The notes: a model not told the origin generated them from the letters alone. DNA of 64,000 bases from Agrobacterium vitis (GCF_013426735.1 NZ_AP023273.1:1-64000), one strand, 5' to 3'. Shown: positions 39,945-50,270, counted from the first letter of the stretch. Numbers and translations are program-made.

Positions 39945-41228
39945 TCAGAACCGGCTATCGGCCAGATGAGCGATTTGCGCGCCCGCTTCGTAATAGATTT
40001 CCTTTACACTGCGTAACGCAATGGTCTCCGGCTCAGACAGCGGCAAGGGCAGATCCGCCTCGCCGATCTCGCCCAGAACCAATTGCGCCAATGTCCGTCC
40101 GAAAGACGTGCCGGGCGCAATGCCACGGCCATTATAGCCGCTAAAGCCGACAACACGCTTGGCAAACCGATGGAAGCGCGGCACGGCATCGCTTGTCATG
40201 CCGATCTTGCCATACCATTCCGTCTCGAACTCGACATCGCCCAATTGTGGAAACAGCCGCTTCAGGCTGCGCTTTGCCCAGGCGCGGTGGACCGCAGCCC
40301 CGCCATGGCGTAGTGCGCCGACACTTCCAAACACAAGGCGACCGGCCTGATCCATGCGGAAAGACGACAGGATTTCCCGTGTATCCCAGCAGCCTTCGCG
40401 GTTCGCCAACAAAGAGCGCCGCAAATTTTCTCCAAGCGGTACGGTGGCAAAATTGAAATAGGGAAGATGCATCTGCTCTTCCCGCACGTTTTTCCAGGGA
40501 CCGGTGGAATAGGCATCGGTGGACACGATGATCCAGCGGCAGGAGACATGGCCGGAGGCGGTCTTCACCACCCAGCTTTCGCCTTCCCGCTCAGTTTCCA
40601 CCACCGGGCTGCCGGTGAAAATTCGCACACCGGCGCGAATGGCGGCAGCGGCAAGGCCCCGCGCATAGGCAAGCGGTTGCAGCGTTCCGGCCCGGGGATC
40701 AAACAATGAGCCGGCATAGGCAGTGCTTCCGACGCGAAACGCCGTTTCCTCGGCAGACAAAAGCTCCACCGGCGCACCGCGCGCCACCCATTGCCGGTGA
40801 CGGTTCTGCAATTCCTCCAGCCCCGAACTGCCGACGGCCAGATGCAGCGTGCCATTGGTTTCCAACTCGCAGGCAATACCGTGTTTTTCGATTGTCTCGC
40901 GCACCAAGAGCGGCGCTTCGCCCAATTGCTTCAGCGCCCGCTCTCCATGCACAGGGCCAAGCACCTTCGGCACGTCGTCCGGCATCACCCACATGCCGCC
41001 ATTGATCAGCCCGACATTGCGGCCCGCCCCGCCAAAGCCGATCTCGACCGCTTCCAGCAACACAACGGAAACCCCGGCCTCGGCCAGATGCAAGGCGGCG
41101 GACAGGCCGGTATAGCCGCCGCCGACCACGACGACATCGGCAATCAGGTGTTCAGTGAGCACCGATGTGGGCGGCGGCGATGGCGCGGTTCGCTCCCATA
41201 GCCCGTGCGATCTTGGATTCCCCTGCAT
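39945..41228 (-). CDS. amaA: FAD-dependent amine oxidoreductase, L-pipecolate oxidase type (AmaA)
   Basis: 427 aa from MQGNPRSH. DAO-fold FAD site VVVVGGGYTGLSAALHLAE (residues 32-50), GAGRNVGLINGGMW near 77 and FSGYNGRGIAPGTSFG near the C-terminus. Family members oxidise L-pipecolate, sarcosine or gamma-glutamyl-putrescine; pairing with amaB favours pipecolate to piperideine-6-carboxylate. It is divergent from a LysR-type regulator. Together the genes would let the cell consume pipecolate or lysine-derived intermediates. Confidence 0.82.
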   Translation of the reverse strand: MQGNPRSHGLWERTAPSPPPTSVLTEHLIADVVVVGGGYTGLSAALHLAEAGVSVVLLEAVEIGFGGAGRNVGLINGGMWVMPDDVPKVLGPVHGERALKQLGEAPLLVRETIEKHGIACELETNGTLHLAVGSSGLEELQNRHRQWVARGAPVELLSAEETAFRVGSTAYAGSLFDPRAGTLQPLAYARGLAAAAIRAGVRIFTGSPVVETEREGESWVVKTASGHVSCRWIIVSTDAYSTGPWKNVREEQMHLPYFNFATVPLGENLRRSLLANREGCWDTREILSSFRMDQAGRLVFGSVGALRHGGAAVHRAWAKRSLKRLFPQLGDVEFETEWYGKIGMTSDAVPRFHRFAKRVVGFSGYNGRGIAPGTSFGRTLAQLVLGEIGEADLPLPLSEPETIALRSVKEIYYEAGAQIAHLADSRF

Positions 41229-41441
41229 GACAGTTCCCTTATATCGCAACCGAACCGGAAACCGGGCCAAACAGCAGCGATGATTTCGCGAAACACTAGC
41301 AAGTGCCGAACCAGTCCGCCAGTGCGCAATTATCGATGTTTCTGCAAGAGTTCTTTCCCAAATGGAATGACCTCAGGCAAAAGACCGCCTATAGAAGACG
41401 ATCTCATGTTCCCATCTGATCTGGTGATACCCGGAGCCTCC

Positions 41442-42341
41442 ATGCAAAGTCCCCGCCGTTTCCTGCCCTCCCTGCATCTTCTTTCGGCTTTTGAGGCCGC
41501 GGCCCGCACCGGCAGCGTCACGGCGGCAGCGCGGGAATTGAGCCTGACGCAAAGCGCGGTCAGCCGGCAGATCAAGGCGCTGGAAGAGCAGCTTGGCGTC
41601 GAGCTGTTTCACCGCGAACGCCAGACGATACGGCTCACGGCAGGTGGCAATATCTATGCCCGCGAAATCCGCGATGCGCTGCGGATCATCAGCACCGCAT
41701 CGCTGACGCTGAAGGCCAATCCGTTCGGAGGGACGCTCAATCTCGCCATCCTGCCAACCTTCGGCACCCGATGGCTGGCGCCGCGCCTGCCGAGATTTCT
41801 CAGCCGCCACCCCGGCATCACCATCAATCTCGTTACCAAGCTTTCCTATTTCGATTTTCGGCTGGAGCCGGTCGATGCCGCCATTCACTTCGGTCTGGCC
41901 GATTGGCAGGGTGCGGAAATGTCGCTGCTGCGCTCTGAAACCGTCATTCCCGCCTGTAGCCCTGAGCTGCGCGACACCTACCGGTTTCAAACGGCTGTTG
42001 ATTTGCGCCAGGCCCCTCTTCTCCACCTCACCACCCGCCCCGATGCCTGGGAACGCTGGCTTGCCAGCAATGACGTGCAATCCGACCAGGTGCGCGGCAT
42101 GTTGTTCGACCAGTTTGCTACAGCCGCTCAAGCCGCGATGGCAGGGCTTGGCGTCGCGCTGCTGCCTGAATTCCTGATCGAAGAGGAAATGGCCTCTGGT
42201 CGCCTGGTCAAGGCCATCGACCGGCCGATGCAAAGCACCGAGGCCTATTATCTCGTCTGGCCGAATGAACGTGGTTCACACCCACCTTTGCAGGCGTTTC
42301 GAGACTGGATATTGGAAGAAACCGCAGACGACAGACGCTAA
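41442..42341 (+). CDS. LysR-family regulator (GcvA-like) of the amaA-amaB operon
   Basis: 299 aa from MQSPRRFLPS, chosen because GGAG sits 5 bases before the ATG; an ATG at 41406 is possible. The helix-turn-helix is at about 15-70 (SVTAAARELSLTQSAVSRQIKALEEQLGVELFHR, in two halves). The substrate-binding domain follows. The type with FLPSLHLLSAFEAAAR belongs to the GcvA-like subgroup. Divergent position to amaA implies control of that operon. Confidence 0.85.
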   Translation: MQSPRRFLPSLHLLSAFEAAARTGSVTAAARELSLTQSAVSRQIKALEEQLGVELFHRERQTIRLTAGGNIYAREIRDALRIISTASLTLKANPFGGTLNLAILPTFGTRWLAPRLPRFLSRHPGITINLVTKLSYFDFRLEPVDAAIHFGLADWQGAEMSLLRSETVIPACSPELRDTYRFQTAVDLRQAPLLHLTTRPDAWERWLASNDVQSDQVRGMLFDQFATAAQAAMAGLGVALLPEFLIEEEMASGRLVKAIDRPMQSTEAYYLVWPNERGSHPPLQAFRDWILEETADDRR

Positions 42342-42349
42342 ATTCTCTG

Positions 42350-42404
42350 GTTTTCGTTTGTCTTTTCGGGAAAACCGGATTCCACTTTTCCCTGACAAAC
42401 TCTA
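42350..42404. repeat. Rhizobiales-type dispersed palindromic repeat, copy A
   Basis: Begins GTTTTCGTTTGTCTTTTCGG and ends CCTGACAAACTCT. Outer arms GTTTGTC (42356-42362) and GACAAAC (42394-42400) and inner GGGAAAACCGG/TTCC-type pairing form a stem. A near-identical copy lies at 55690-55747. Confidence 0.7.
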
Positions 42405-42470
42405 ATCTACCGAATAATGAGAAAAACGGCCTTGCAATTTCTGCAACTTCAATTCTATGTTATAACTGTT

Positions 42471-42612
42471 CTCAGGGCGGGGTGAAATTCCCCACCGGCG
42501 GTATCGGGCTTGCCCGGAGCCCGCGAGCGCTTTCAGGGCAACCTGGGAGGTCAGCAGATCCGGTGCGATGCCGGAGCCGACGGTATAGTCCGGATGGAAG
42601 AGAGCATGCAGG
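42471..42612 (+). promoter_or_regulatory. FMN riboswitch (RFN element) controlling ribH
   Basis: Conserved RFN blocks occur in order: CTCAGGGCGGGGTGAAATTC, CCCACCGGCGGTA, AGCCCGCGAGC, GGTCAGCAGATCCGGTGCGA, CCGGAGCCGACGGTATAGTC and CGGATGGAAGAGAGCA. The element ends about 125 bases before the ribH start. The later stem region next to the ribosome binding site probably forms the expression platform. FMN binding would lower ribH expression. Confidence 0.95.
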
Positions 42613-42717
42613 AAATACCCCAGCGGAGCTCCGTCTCCTGAACGGGTGTGCCCTGCTGTTCGCCCAAGGGAAAATTGGCCGCCTCCGTGCGGTGTTCCAG
42701 CCACTCCGTTTGGCTGA

Positions 42718-43212
<495 letters not shown>

Positions 43213-43218
43213 AATAGC

Positions 43219-43255
43219 AGCGCCCAAGGCTTTTGGCTTTGGGCGCTCGCCTATT
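43219..43255. terminator. Terminator between ribH and the arabinoside operon
   Basis: AGCGCCCAA (43219-43227) and TTGGGCGCT (43239-43247) pair across an 11-base loop, followed by CGCCTATTTTGTTTTA. It serves ribH and may also serve the convergent binding-protein gene ending at 43261. Confidence 0.75.
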
Positions 43256-43260
43256 TTGTT

Positions 43261-44622
43261 TTAGAGATTGCCAAGCAGGTCATTCACCCGGCTTTGGGCA
43301 TCCTTCAAGGCCGCATCGACATCCTTCTGACCGGTCACCGCAGCGCTCATTTCCTCGCCGATAATGTCCTGGATCGGGAACTGGCGCTGCACTTGCGACG
43401 GCAGTGGCCGCCCAAGCTGGGCAATATCAGACACCGTGTCGCGATGCGGCAGTGCCTTGAAGGCATCCGAAGTCAGGACAGCCTGAACAGATGGCAGGTG
43501 GCCGGTGCGCGACCAATCGAAATCATTATCGACGAAGAATTTCAGGAACCGCGCCACGGCCTTGGTCTGTTCGGGCGTCCGGTCCTTGACGGAAACAGCC
43601 CAGGTGTGACCATCAGCGAACTGGGCGTGATCGCCGGAAAACAGCTGCGGATAGGGATAGACAGCATAACCGCCCTTGTTCAGCGCCGTACCCGGCTTGG
43701 CAGCCGAGGCATTATAATCGCCGATCATCCAGGTGCCGTTCAGATGAACTCCACCGGCACCGGCCAGAAAGGCAGTGATCGAGGCGCCGTAATCCATGTC
43801 TTTGGTGGTATAGCCCTTGGCAAAGATGGTCCGGTACATCTCCACCACCCGCTTGGCCTCAGGCGTGTCGAGCTTGATATGGGTCGGATCAGCGAAGAAG
43901 TCCGAGTTTTGCTGAAACAGATAGGTATAGAGATTGCGCATATAGAGCGCCGTCTCATTGGCAAGATTCTGCACGAAATAAGGCTTGCCGGTCTTCTGCT
44001 TGAACTGTTCGGCCTGGGCCAGAAGCTCTTCCGGGGATTTCGGCAGGATCGGCGTGCCATCGGCATTGACGAGGCCCGCCTGCTTAAACAGATCCATATT
44101 GATATGGTAGAGCATGGTCCAGCTGTCGATCGGCAATCCATAGAACTTGCCGTCCTTGGTCGCTCCCTGCCGCGCCGCCTCGGTAAAGGTCTCCGGCTTG
44201 ATGCCCTGTGATGCGAGAAGCTCGTCCAGCGGCATGATCAGCTTTTTGGACTGATAATCCGACAGAGCCGATTCATGGATCGTGACGATGTCAGGCGGAT
44301 CGTTGGAGGCAAATTGCGCGTTGAGTTGGTCGTAGCCCGGCCATTCCACCGTCGCCACCGAAACATGAATATCCGGGTTGTCGGCGTTGAACTTGTTGAT
44401 CAGCGAGGTCATGATCCCACATTCCCCGACCGATTTGCTGACGTCTGTATTGCTGCCATATTCAGCATCGCAGGCGCCGAAGAACCTTTGAACGTTCAGT
44501 TCCACAGGCTCCGCCGCAAAGGCGGCGTGAGCAGTCATCAGTGCCACCACCGGAATGGTGGTGCGCATCAGTTTCATGATCCTCGATTTGACTGGCGTCG
44601 ATTTGATTGGTGTCGCTTTCAT
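43261..44622 (-). CDS. Periplasmic sugar-binding protein of the arabinoside ABC transporter
   Basis: 453 aa from MKATPIKS with GGGAGGAGAGACC upstream; a second ATG (MKLMRTT, 44577) also has GAGG and gives a more standard signal peptide ending AHAAFA. MalE-like family 1 fold. Conserved pieces include NAQFASNDPPDIVTIHESAL and GDHAQFADGHTWAVSVKDRT. It is the last gene of the GH51-ATPase-permease-permease-SBP operon, 57 bases after the permease stop, a less common end position. Confidence 0.9.
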   Translation of the reverse strand: MKATPIKSTPVKSRIMKLMRTTIPVVALMTAHAAFAAEPVELNVQRFFGACDAEYGSNTDVSKSVGECGIMTSLINKFNADNPDIHVSVATVEWPGYDQLNAQFASNDPPDIVTIHESALSDYQSKKLIMPLDELLASQGIKPETFTEAARQGATKDGKFYGLPIDSWTMLYHINMDLFKQAGLVNADGTPILPKSPEELLAQAEQFKQKTGKPYFVQNLANETALYMRNLYTYLFQQNSDFFADPTHIKLDTPEAKRVVEMYRTIFAKGYTTKDMDYGASITAFLAGAGGVHLNGTWMIGDYNASAAKPGTALNKGGYAVYPYPQLFSGDHAQFADGHTWAVSVKDRTPEQTKAVARFLKFFVDNDFDWSRTGHLPSVQAVLTSDAFKALPHRDTVSDIAQLGRPLPSQVQRQFPIQDIIGEEMSAAVTGQKDVDAALKDAQSRVNDLLGNL

Positions 44623-44679
44623 GGTCTCTCCTCCCACGTGTTTCCTGTTATCTTCTTGCTTGTAATGTCAGGGCAAACG

Positions 44680-45522
44680 CTACCGAACGGCTGCCCCCGA
44701 CACCGCCGTGACGATATATTTCTGGAAAAACAGATAGATGATAAGGATAGGCGCTCCAGCAAACACCGCCTGCGCCATCAGGAATCCCAGACCCTCCGAC
44801 TGGCCGAAATTGGTCTGGGTTGAGGCAAGCCCCACTGTCAGCGTATACATGTCCTTCCTGGATGCCGAAATCAGCGGCCAGAAATAGTCGTTCCAGGACG
44901 CCAGAAACGTGAAAATGCCAAGCGTCGCCTGGGCGGGCAGCGTCAGAGGCAAAAGCACTTTCCAGAAGATCCGGAACCGGCTGGCATTGTCCAGAAGGGC
45001 CGCCTCATCCAGATCGCGCGGAATGGCCCGGAAATATTGCGTCATCAGAAAGACGCCGAAAGCGCTGGATAGCCCGGGCAACACAAGGCCCGGATAGGTA
45101 TTGTGCAGGCCAAGCATGCTGAAAATCTGGTGGCGGGCGACCAATACCGCCTGCTCCGGCACCGCCAGCCCGAAAAGCACAACAATAAAAAGAATGTCGC
45201 GCCCCGGAAAATTCAGCCGGGCAAAGCCATAGCCCGCCAGCGAAGACAGGATCAGCGTGCCGATGGTCAGGCTGATCGAAACGATCAGGCTGTTGAGAAT
45301 CCAGCGAAACACCGAGGACGTTTGCAGGATATTGATATAATTGCCAATGATATAGGGCGGATGAAACACCGAATTGGGGTCGGCCATCAGCACACTGTTT
45401 TCCTTCAGCGACAATCCGATCACCCAGAGAATGGGCAAAAGCATCACGAGGGATAACAGCACGACCAGCCCAAGGACGATCCGGTCACCAAGCCTGCTGT
45501 GAGAAGAGGAAAAGCCGCTCAT
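44680..45522 (-). CDS. CUT1 ABC transporter permease (MalG type), arabinoside operon
   Basis: 280 aa with six membrane segments. EAA loop DEAALLDNASRFRIFWKVLLPL. ATGA overlap with the MalF-type gene upstream. Inner-membrane partner of the importer. Confidence 0.92.
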   Translation of the reverse strand: MSGFSSSHSRLGDRIVLGLVVLLSLVMLLPILWVIGLSLKENSVLMADPNSVFHPPYIIGNYINILQTSSVFRWILNSLIVSISLTIGTLILSSLAGYGFARLNFPGRDILFIVVLFGLAVPEQAVLVARHQIFSMLGLHNTYPGLVLPGLSSAFGVFLMTQYFRAIPRDLDEAALLDNASRFRIFWKVLLPLTLPAQATLGIFTFLASWNDYFWPLISASRKDMYTLTVGLASTQTNFGQSEGLGFLMAQAVFAGAPILIIYLFFQKYIVTAVSGAAVR

Positions 45523-46469
45523 GCCGCGTCTCCCCTGCTTCCGGCTCCATTGCGTCTGGTTATCAGATATTGCGCCATGGCGGCGAGCAGGATCAGAATG
45601 AAGAGGATTTCGGAGGCTGCGGCCCCGAGACCGAGATCCCAGCGGCGGAAGGTGACCTCATAGATATAGAGTACGATGGGGCGGGTCGCATTGTTCGGCC
45701 CGCCCCGTGTCATCAATAGCGCTTGGCCAAACAGCTGGAATTGCAAGACGATCTGAATGATGACCACCAGGAGGAATGTCCGCTTGATGGATGGCAGGGT
45801 AATGGCCGTCAGTGTCCGCCAGCGGCTGGCATTATCAAGCGCCGCCGCCTCATAGATATCGCCGGGGATTTGCTGCAAAGCCGACAGAAACAGCATCATC
45901 GGCAGGCCAAGGCACCACCAGACGGTGGCAATGGCAATCGCGATCATCGCCAAATCCGGATCGGACAGAGCGGCGGGCGCCGTTGCGCCAAACCAACTGA
46001 AAATGGTGGCGAGCAAGCCGACTTGCGGAATGAACACGATCCGCCAGACCAGCGTGACAATGGTGACGGACAAGACCGAGGACGCAAAGAACAGGGTTCG
46101 CAAAACCGCCGCCGTCCGCGTCTGCCGGTTGAGCGCGAGCGCCAGAAATAGCCCGAGCACCGCCAGCGTCGGCACCGTCAGCGCCACGAAATAGAATGTA
46201 TTCCAGATCGACTGAATGAAAACGGTATCACGAAACAGCCGCAGATAATTATCAAAGCCGACGAACCGCCCGCTCGAAAACATATCGGCCTTATGAAAAC
46301 TCAGCCAGATGCCCCAGATCAGCGGAAAAACCAGAAGCGTGGTGAAAAATGTCAGGTAAGGCGCCACGAATAACGCATGGCGCCAGCGCGGAGCATGGAT
46401 GCTCATCGACGCAGGGGCCGAACGATGGCGAAGACCCATACCAGGCAGCACAGAAGAGCGATCAGCCAT
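45519..46469 (-). CDS. CUT1 ABC transporter permease (MalF type), arabinoside operon
   Basis: 316 aa from MADRSSVLPG; GGAGGTG lies upstream inside the ATPase gene, whose last 8 bases it overlaps. Six membrane segments; EAA loop YEAAALDNASRWRTLTAITLPS. The longer frame to 46547 reads through ATPase sequence and is not used. Confidence 0.9.
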   Translation of the reverse strand: MADRSSVLPGMGLRHRSAPASMSIHAPRWRHALFVAPYLTFFTTLLVFPLIWGIWLSFHKADMFSSGRFVGFDNYLRLFRDTVFIQSIWNTFYFVALTVPTLAVLGLFLALALNRQTRTAAVLRTLFFASSVLSVTIVTLVWRIVFIPQVGLLATIFSWFGATAPAALSDPDLAMIAIAIATVWWCLGLPMMLFLSALQQIPGDIYEAAALDNASRWRTLTAITLPSIKRTFLLVVIIQIVLQFQLFGQALLMTRGGPNNATRPIVLYIYEVTFRRWDLGLGAAASEILFILILLAAMAQYLITRRNGAGSRGDAA

Positions 46470-47562
46470 CGGACAGCACCTCCGCATGCCGGGCGGTGCC
46501 ATCCGCATCGAAAAGATGGGCTTTTTCACCGTCAAAACCAAGGCCAATGTGATCGCCGATTTTCAGGCGCGTTTGACCCGCCGTTGCGGCCACCACACTC
46601 TGTCCGTCCGCCAATCGCGTGTAGATCAGTGTCCGATCACCCAGACGCTCCAGTACATCGATCGTGCCATCGACGTCACCACCCTCAGGAGGTGTGACGT
46701 GAACCGCCTCGGCGCGAATACCGAGCGCAACTGCCGACGCTGCATTTTCCAGATTGATATGGGTTTCGATGCGCAGGCTCTGACCGCAGGTGGCGATCAT
46801 GCCGGATCTGCCGGGTTCAAAGCCTGTGACATCTAGAAAATTCATCGCCGGCGACCCGACGAAACCGGCAACAAACCGGGTTGCCGGGCGCTCGTAGATC
46901 TGCATCGGCGTGCCAATCTGCTCGATGCGGCGATTGTTCATCACCACGATCCTGTCGGCCAGCGTCATGGCTTCGGTCTGATCGTGGGTGACGAAAATCA
47001 TTGTCGAGCGCAGCCGCTGATGCAATTGCGCCAGCTCGATGCGGGTCCGGGTGCGCAACGCCGCATCCAGATTGGACAGAGGCTCATCAAACAGAAAGGC
47101 CTTGGGCTCCTTCACCACCGCCCGGCCAATTGCGACGCGCTGGCGCTGGCCACCGGAGAGCTGCCCCGGTTTGCGCTCCAGCAGATGATCGATTTCCAGC
47201 ATCCGCGCTGCTTCCGCAATGCGCGCATCAATGACCGATCGGGAAACCTGAATATTCTCAAGCCCGAAGGCCATATTTTGGCGGACGGTCATATGCGGAT
47301 AGAGCGCATAGGACTGAAACACCATAGCCACATCACGCTGACCGGGCGGCAGTCCGTCAATCCGCTCGCCATTGATGCGGATTTCGCCGTCATCAACGCT
47401 TTCAAGCCCGGCGATCATCCGCAGCAAGGTCGATTTTCCGCAGCCCGACGGACCGAGGAAGACCACGAATTCATGGGCCGGAATGGACAGCGACAAGCCA
47501 TCCAGCACGGTCATGGCACCGTAGGTCTTGCTGACATTGCTGATTTCGATCTGTGCCGTCAT
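46462..47562 (-). CDS. CUT1 sugar ABC transporter ATP-binding protein, arabinoside operon
   Basis: 366 aa. Walker A GPSGCGKST, signature LSGGQRQRVAIGRAVVKEP, Walker B AFLFDEPLSNLD, switch IFVTHDQTEAM. A C-terminal TOBE-type domain follows. GGGAGGAGG precedes the ATG. Clearly paralogous to the ATPase at 12036-13133 but diverged. Confidence 0.93.
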   Translation of the reverse strand: MTAQIEISNVSKTYGAMTVLDGLSLSIPAHEFVVFLGPSGCGKSTLLRMIAGLESVDDGEIRINGERIDGLPPGQRDVAMVFQSYALYPHMTVRQNMAFGLENIQVSRSVIDARIAEAARMLEIDHLLERKPGQLSGGQRQRVAIGRAVVKEPKAFLFDEPLSNLDAALRTRTRIELAQLHQRLRSTMIFVTHDQTEAMTLADRIVVMNNRRIEQIGTPMQIYERPATRFVAGFVGSPAMNFLDVTGFEPGRSGMIATCGQSLRIETHINLENAASAVALGIRAEAVHVTPPEGGDVDGTIDVLERLGDRTLIYTRLADGQSVVAATAGQTRLKIGDHIGLGFDGEKAHLFDADGTARHAEVLSDG

Positions 47563-47610
47563 CGCTATCCTCCTCCCAGGTTTAGCAAGGTCAGGAATTA
47601 TCCATGCCCC

Positions 47611-49134
47611 CTAAGAGACATCCCGAACCTTCACCCGGATCATCTGGTAGGACAGCGCCGGAAACGACGCCGTCAGGCTTGTGCCGTCGATAACCAACCC
47701 CTCGCCGGGACGTGGCGCAACCTCCGTCATCCGCTCCTGCGTATTGACCGCCTTCAAATCGGCATGGGTCATCACCTGATAATCGGCGATAGATGGCGCG
47801 GTGCCAAACCCCTGCAAATCGAATGTGGTCTCGATGGCCGCCTCTGAACGATTGACGATGAAGAAAGCAATCGAGCCGTCCGCCGTGTCATGCACGGCGG
47901 CAATGTCGAGACTGTCAACCTCACCGACAGCGGACGCCGTATAGGTCGGGCTTTTCACCCTGAGATCCAGCGCCGTGCCACGGCCATGCACCGAGGCGAA
48001 CAGGAATGGATAGAAAATCGTCTGCCGCCAAGCGGGACCGCCCGGCGCCGTCATGATCGGCGCGATGACATTAACCATCTGCGCCAGGCAGGCGATGCGC
48101 ACCACGTTGGAACGGCGGATGAATGTGTTGATGATCAGCCCGACTTGAAGCACATCCTCGAAATTATAGATGTCCTCCAGCAACGGCGGCGCAAAGGGCC
48201 AGCCGTCATTTCCCTGGAGGATTGCCTTGTCCTGCTCGTTGGAATGATACCATACATTCCACTCATCGAAGGAAATATAGACATTCTTGGATGAGCGTTT
48301 CTTGGCCTTGATGAAATCGATCACACCCGATACCGAGACGATATAATCATCGAGCTTCTTGTTCTGGGCGAGATAATTGGGCGTATCGCCTGCCTTGTTG
48401 TCAAAATACATATGCAGGGAAATATAATCGACCTCATTATAGGTATGGTCGAGAACGGTCGCCTCCCATTGCGGATAGGTCGGCATCTTGGCGTTGGACG
48501 AGCCGCAGACCACCAGTTCCAACGATTTATCGAAGGTCCGCATAGCCTTGGCGGTTTCGTGGGCAAGGCGGCCATATTCATCCGCGGATTTGTGGCCGAT
48601 CTGCCAAGGCCCGTCCATCTCATTGCCCAGGCACCAGAGCTTCACATCGAAAGGCTGCGGCCTGCCATTGCTGATACGCAGATCGCTCCAATAGCTACCG
48701 CCAGAATGATTGGCATATTCCAGAAAATTGCGCGCCTCATCCAGCCCGCGCGACCCGAGGTTGACGGCCAGCATCATCTCCGTCCCGACAGAGGCGCACC
48801 AATCGGCAAACTCGTGAAGGCCCACCTCGTTGCTCTCCGACGTATGCCAGGCGAGATCGAGGCGAACCGGGCGCTGATCCTTGGGGCCAATGCCGTCTTC
48901 CCAATTATAGGCCGAAACGAAATTGCCGCCGGGATAGCGGACAACCGGCACGTTCAACTCCCGCACCAGATCGATGACATCGCGGCGCATGCCGTTTTCA
49001 TCGGCGCTCGGGTGATCGGGCTCATAAATGCCGGTGTAAACCGCCCGGCCCAGATGCTCTATGAAGGAGCCGTAGAGCCGTGGATCAATCTCCGCAATGC
49101 TGAAATCGGCATGCGCCAGAACGGTCGCCTTCAT
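47611..49134 (-). CDS. abfA: GH51 alpha-L-arabinofuranosidase
   Basis: 507 aa from MKATVLAHAD, with GGGAGGATGAC upstream. Acid/base Glu172 in CLGNEMDGPWQ and nucleophile Glu291 in ISFDEWNVWYH match GH51; VRYPGGNFVSAYNWEDG is a family signature. No signal peptide, so it cleaves terminal arabinofuranose from imported oligosaccharides in the cytoplasm. First gene of its operon, which adds a CUT1 importer. Pectin side chains or arabinoxylan are likely sources. Confidence 0.93.
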   Translation of the reverse strand: MKATVLAHADFSIAEIDPRLYGSFIEHLGRAVYTGIYEPDHPSADENGMRRDVIDLVRELNVPVVRYPGGNFVSAYNWEDGIGPKDQRPVRLDLAWHTSESNEVGLHEFADWCASVGTEMMLAVNLGSRGLDEARNFLEYANHSGGSYWSDLRISNGRPQPFDVKLWCLGNEMDGPWQIGHKSADEYGRLAHETAKAMRTFDKSLELVVCGSSNAKMPTYPQWEATVLDHTYNEVDYISLHMYFDNKAGDTPNYLAQNKKLDDYIVSVSGVIDFIKAKKRSSKNVYISFDEWNVWYHSNEQDKAILQGNDGWPFAPPLLEDIYNFEDVLQVGLIINTFIRRSNVVRIACLAQMVNVIAPIMTAPGGPAWRQTIFYPFLFASVHGRGTALDLRVKSPTYTASAVGEVDSLDIAAVHDTADGSIAFFIVNRSEAAIETTFDLQGFGTAPSIADYQVMTHADLKAVNTQERMTEVAPRPGEGLVIDGTSLTASFPALSYQMIRVKVRDVS

Positions 49135-49343
49135 GTCATCCTCCCTATGCATATCCAATATGATGATTTAAACCATCTTGTCGGATATAAAATAGCGATT
49201 TTTACAAAGCGTCAAGCTGAAAAACGACCCAAAAGACATGGAGATCAATGCTGCAACACAGCAAAATGTCAATGACAACAATGTGACAACGGCATGACGG
49301 TCGGTATTCGCGCCGAAAACCTTTCAATCACCAAAGCTGATAT
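49135..49343. promoter_or_regulatory. Promoter region of the arabinoside operon with possible operator
   Basis: 209 bases between the ArsR-type regulator stop and abfA. CAATATGATGATTT at 49156-49169 reads AAATCATCATATTG on the other strand, close to the AAATCATnATATGA sites upstream of kdgD. TCGGATATAAAATA at about 49180-49193 resembles the palindrome arms before the ArsR-type gene. Both links are by eye only. Confidence 0.3.
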
Positions 49344-50270
49344 TCACTCTGTTCGGATACGGAGCACGATATCCTGGTCGTAATTGCCAAATCCGCGTCC
49401 GAAAATGTTGATCCCACCGGGATGGCGCGCATCATCGCGCACACCAATCCGCACCCGGATGGAATGATGGGCCAGCAGATCGATAGCATTGAGATCGACG
49501 GATGAAATCTTGACGCCATCAACGAACGTACCCTCTGACGAAATTCGCCAATTCTTCAGCTTGCCATATTGGGAGCCCTTCAGCTTCCACCAATCGGGCG
49601 TATAGACACCGCGCTTGTCACCGAAATCGCCGGGAGAGGTCCATGTTCCGACATCCGTGCCATTGATCGACAAAGTGATATCGGATGGCCAGTCGGCACT
49701 GGTGCCGGGTACTTCCGAACTCAACTCCATGGCAATCTCGATTTCGCGGATGCTGCTGCCGGATAGCTTTGCATTGTTGGGGAATTGATATTCCACATAG
49801 CCTCTGGTGAACCAGATCAGCCCGGCTTTCATCCGTTCCGGATCAAGGAAGGTGTTGGGAACATCAAGCAAACCGATAATGCCCTCGGGCGAACAGAGAC
49901 CACAAGGTGCCGTCACCTCATAGCTGGTATAAAGCCCGATCGGCATCGCGACTTCGATGGCATGGGCGTCGATCTTGCGCCGCTCGCTCTTGAAGACGAC
50001 CAGAACCTCTTCGGCGGTCGGATAACAGATCTTCTGGCTGCCCTTGCGAGCCTTCTGGCTCTCCGTGCGGATCAGCCCCGCATCTTCCAGAACCTGAAGA
50101 TTGGTGGAGACAGTGGATTGCGGCAGCGACAGTTCAGAGGCGATATCATTGACATTCATCGCCCCTTTTTCATGCAAAAGCTTGAGCATTCCGATCCGGA
50201 GTGGCGAGGCCAGCCCTTTCAGAACCGCCATGCCGTCTTCCGGGTCGATCACAAGAAAATTTCTGCTCAT
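49344..50270 (-). CDS. ArsR-type winged-helix regulator with a large uncharacterised C-terminal domain
   Basis: 308 aa, three times the usual ArsR length. The N-terminal winged helix is clear (about 10-85; VLKGLASPLRIGMLKLLHEKG, NDIASELSLPQSTVSTNLQVLEDAGLIRTE). After a linker containing CGLC, residues about 145-305 form a beta-rich region (WFTRGYVEYQFPN, ITLSINGTDVGTWTSPGDFG, SIRVRIGVRDDARHPGGINIFG) that looks like a jelly-roll or carbohydrate-binding fold. It lies upstream of abfA on the same strand, so sensing of an arabinose-containing sugar by the extra domain is a reasonable guess. A nearly perfect palindrome precedes its gene. Confidence 0.75.
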   Translation of the reverse strand: MSRNFLVIDPEDGMAVLKGLASPLRIGMLKLLHEKGAMNVNDIASELSLPQSTVSTNLQVLEDAGLIRTESQKARKGSQKICYPTAEEVLVVFKSERRKIDAHAIEVAMPIGLYTSYEVTAPCGLCSPEGIIGLLDVPNTFLDPERMKAGLIWFTRGYVEYQFPNNAKLSGSSIREIEIAMELSSEVPGTSADWPSDITLSINGTDVGTWTSPGDFGDKRGVYTPDWWKLKGSQYGKLKNWRISSEGTFVDGVKISSVDLNAIDLLAHHSIRVRIGVRDDARHPGGINIFGRGFGNYDQDIVLRIRTE

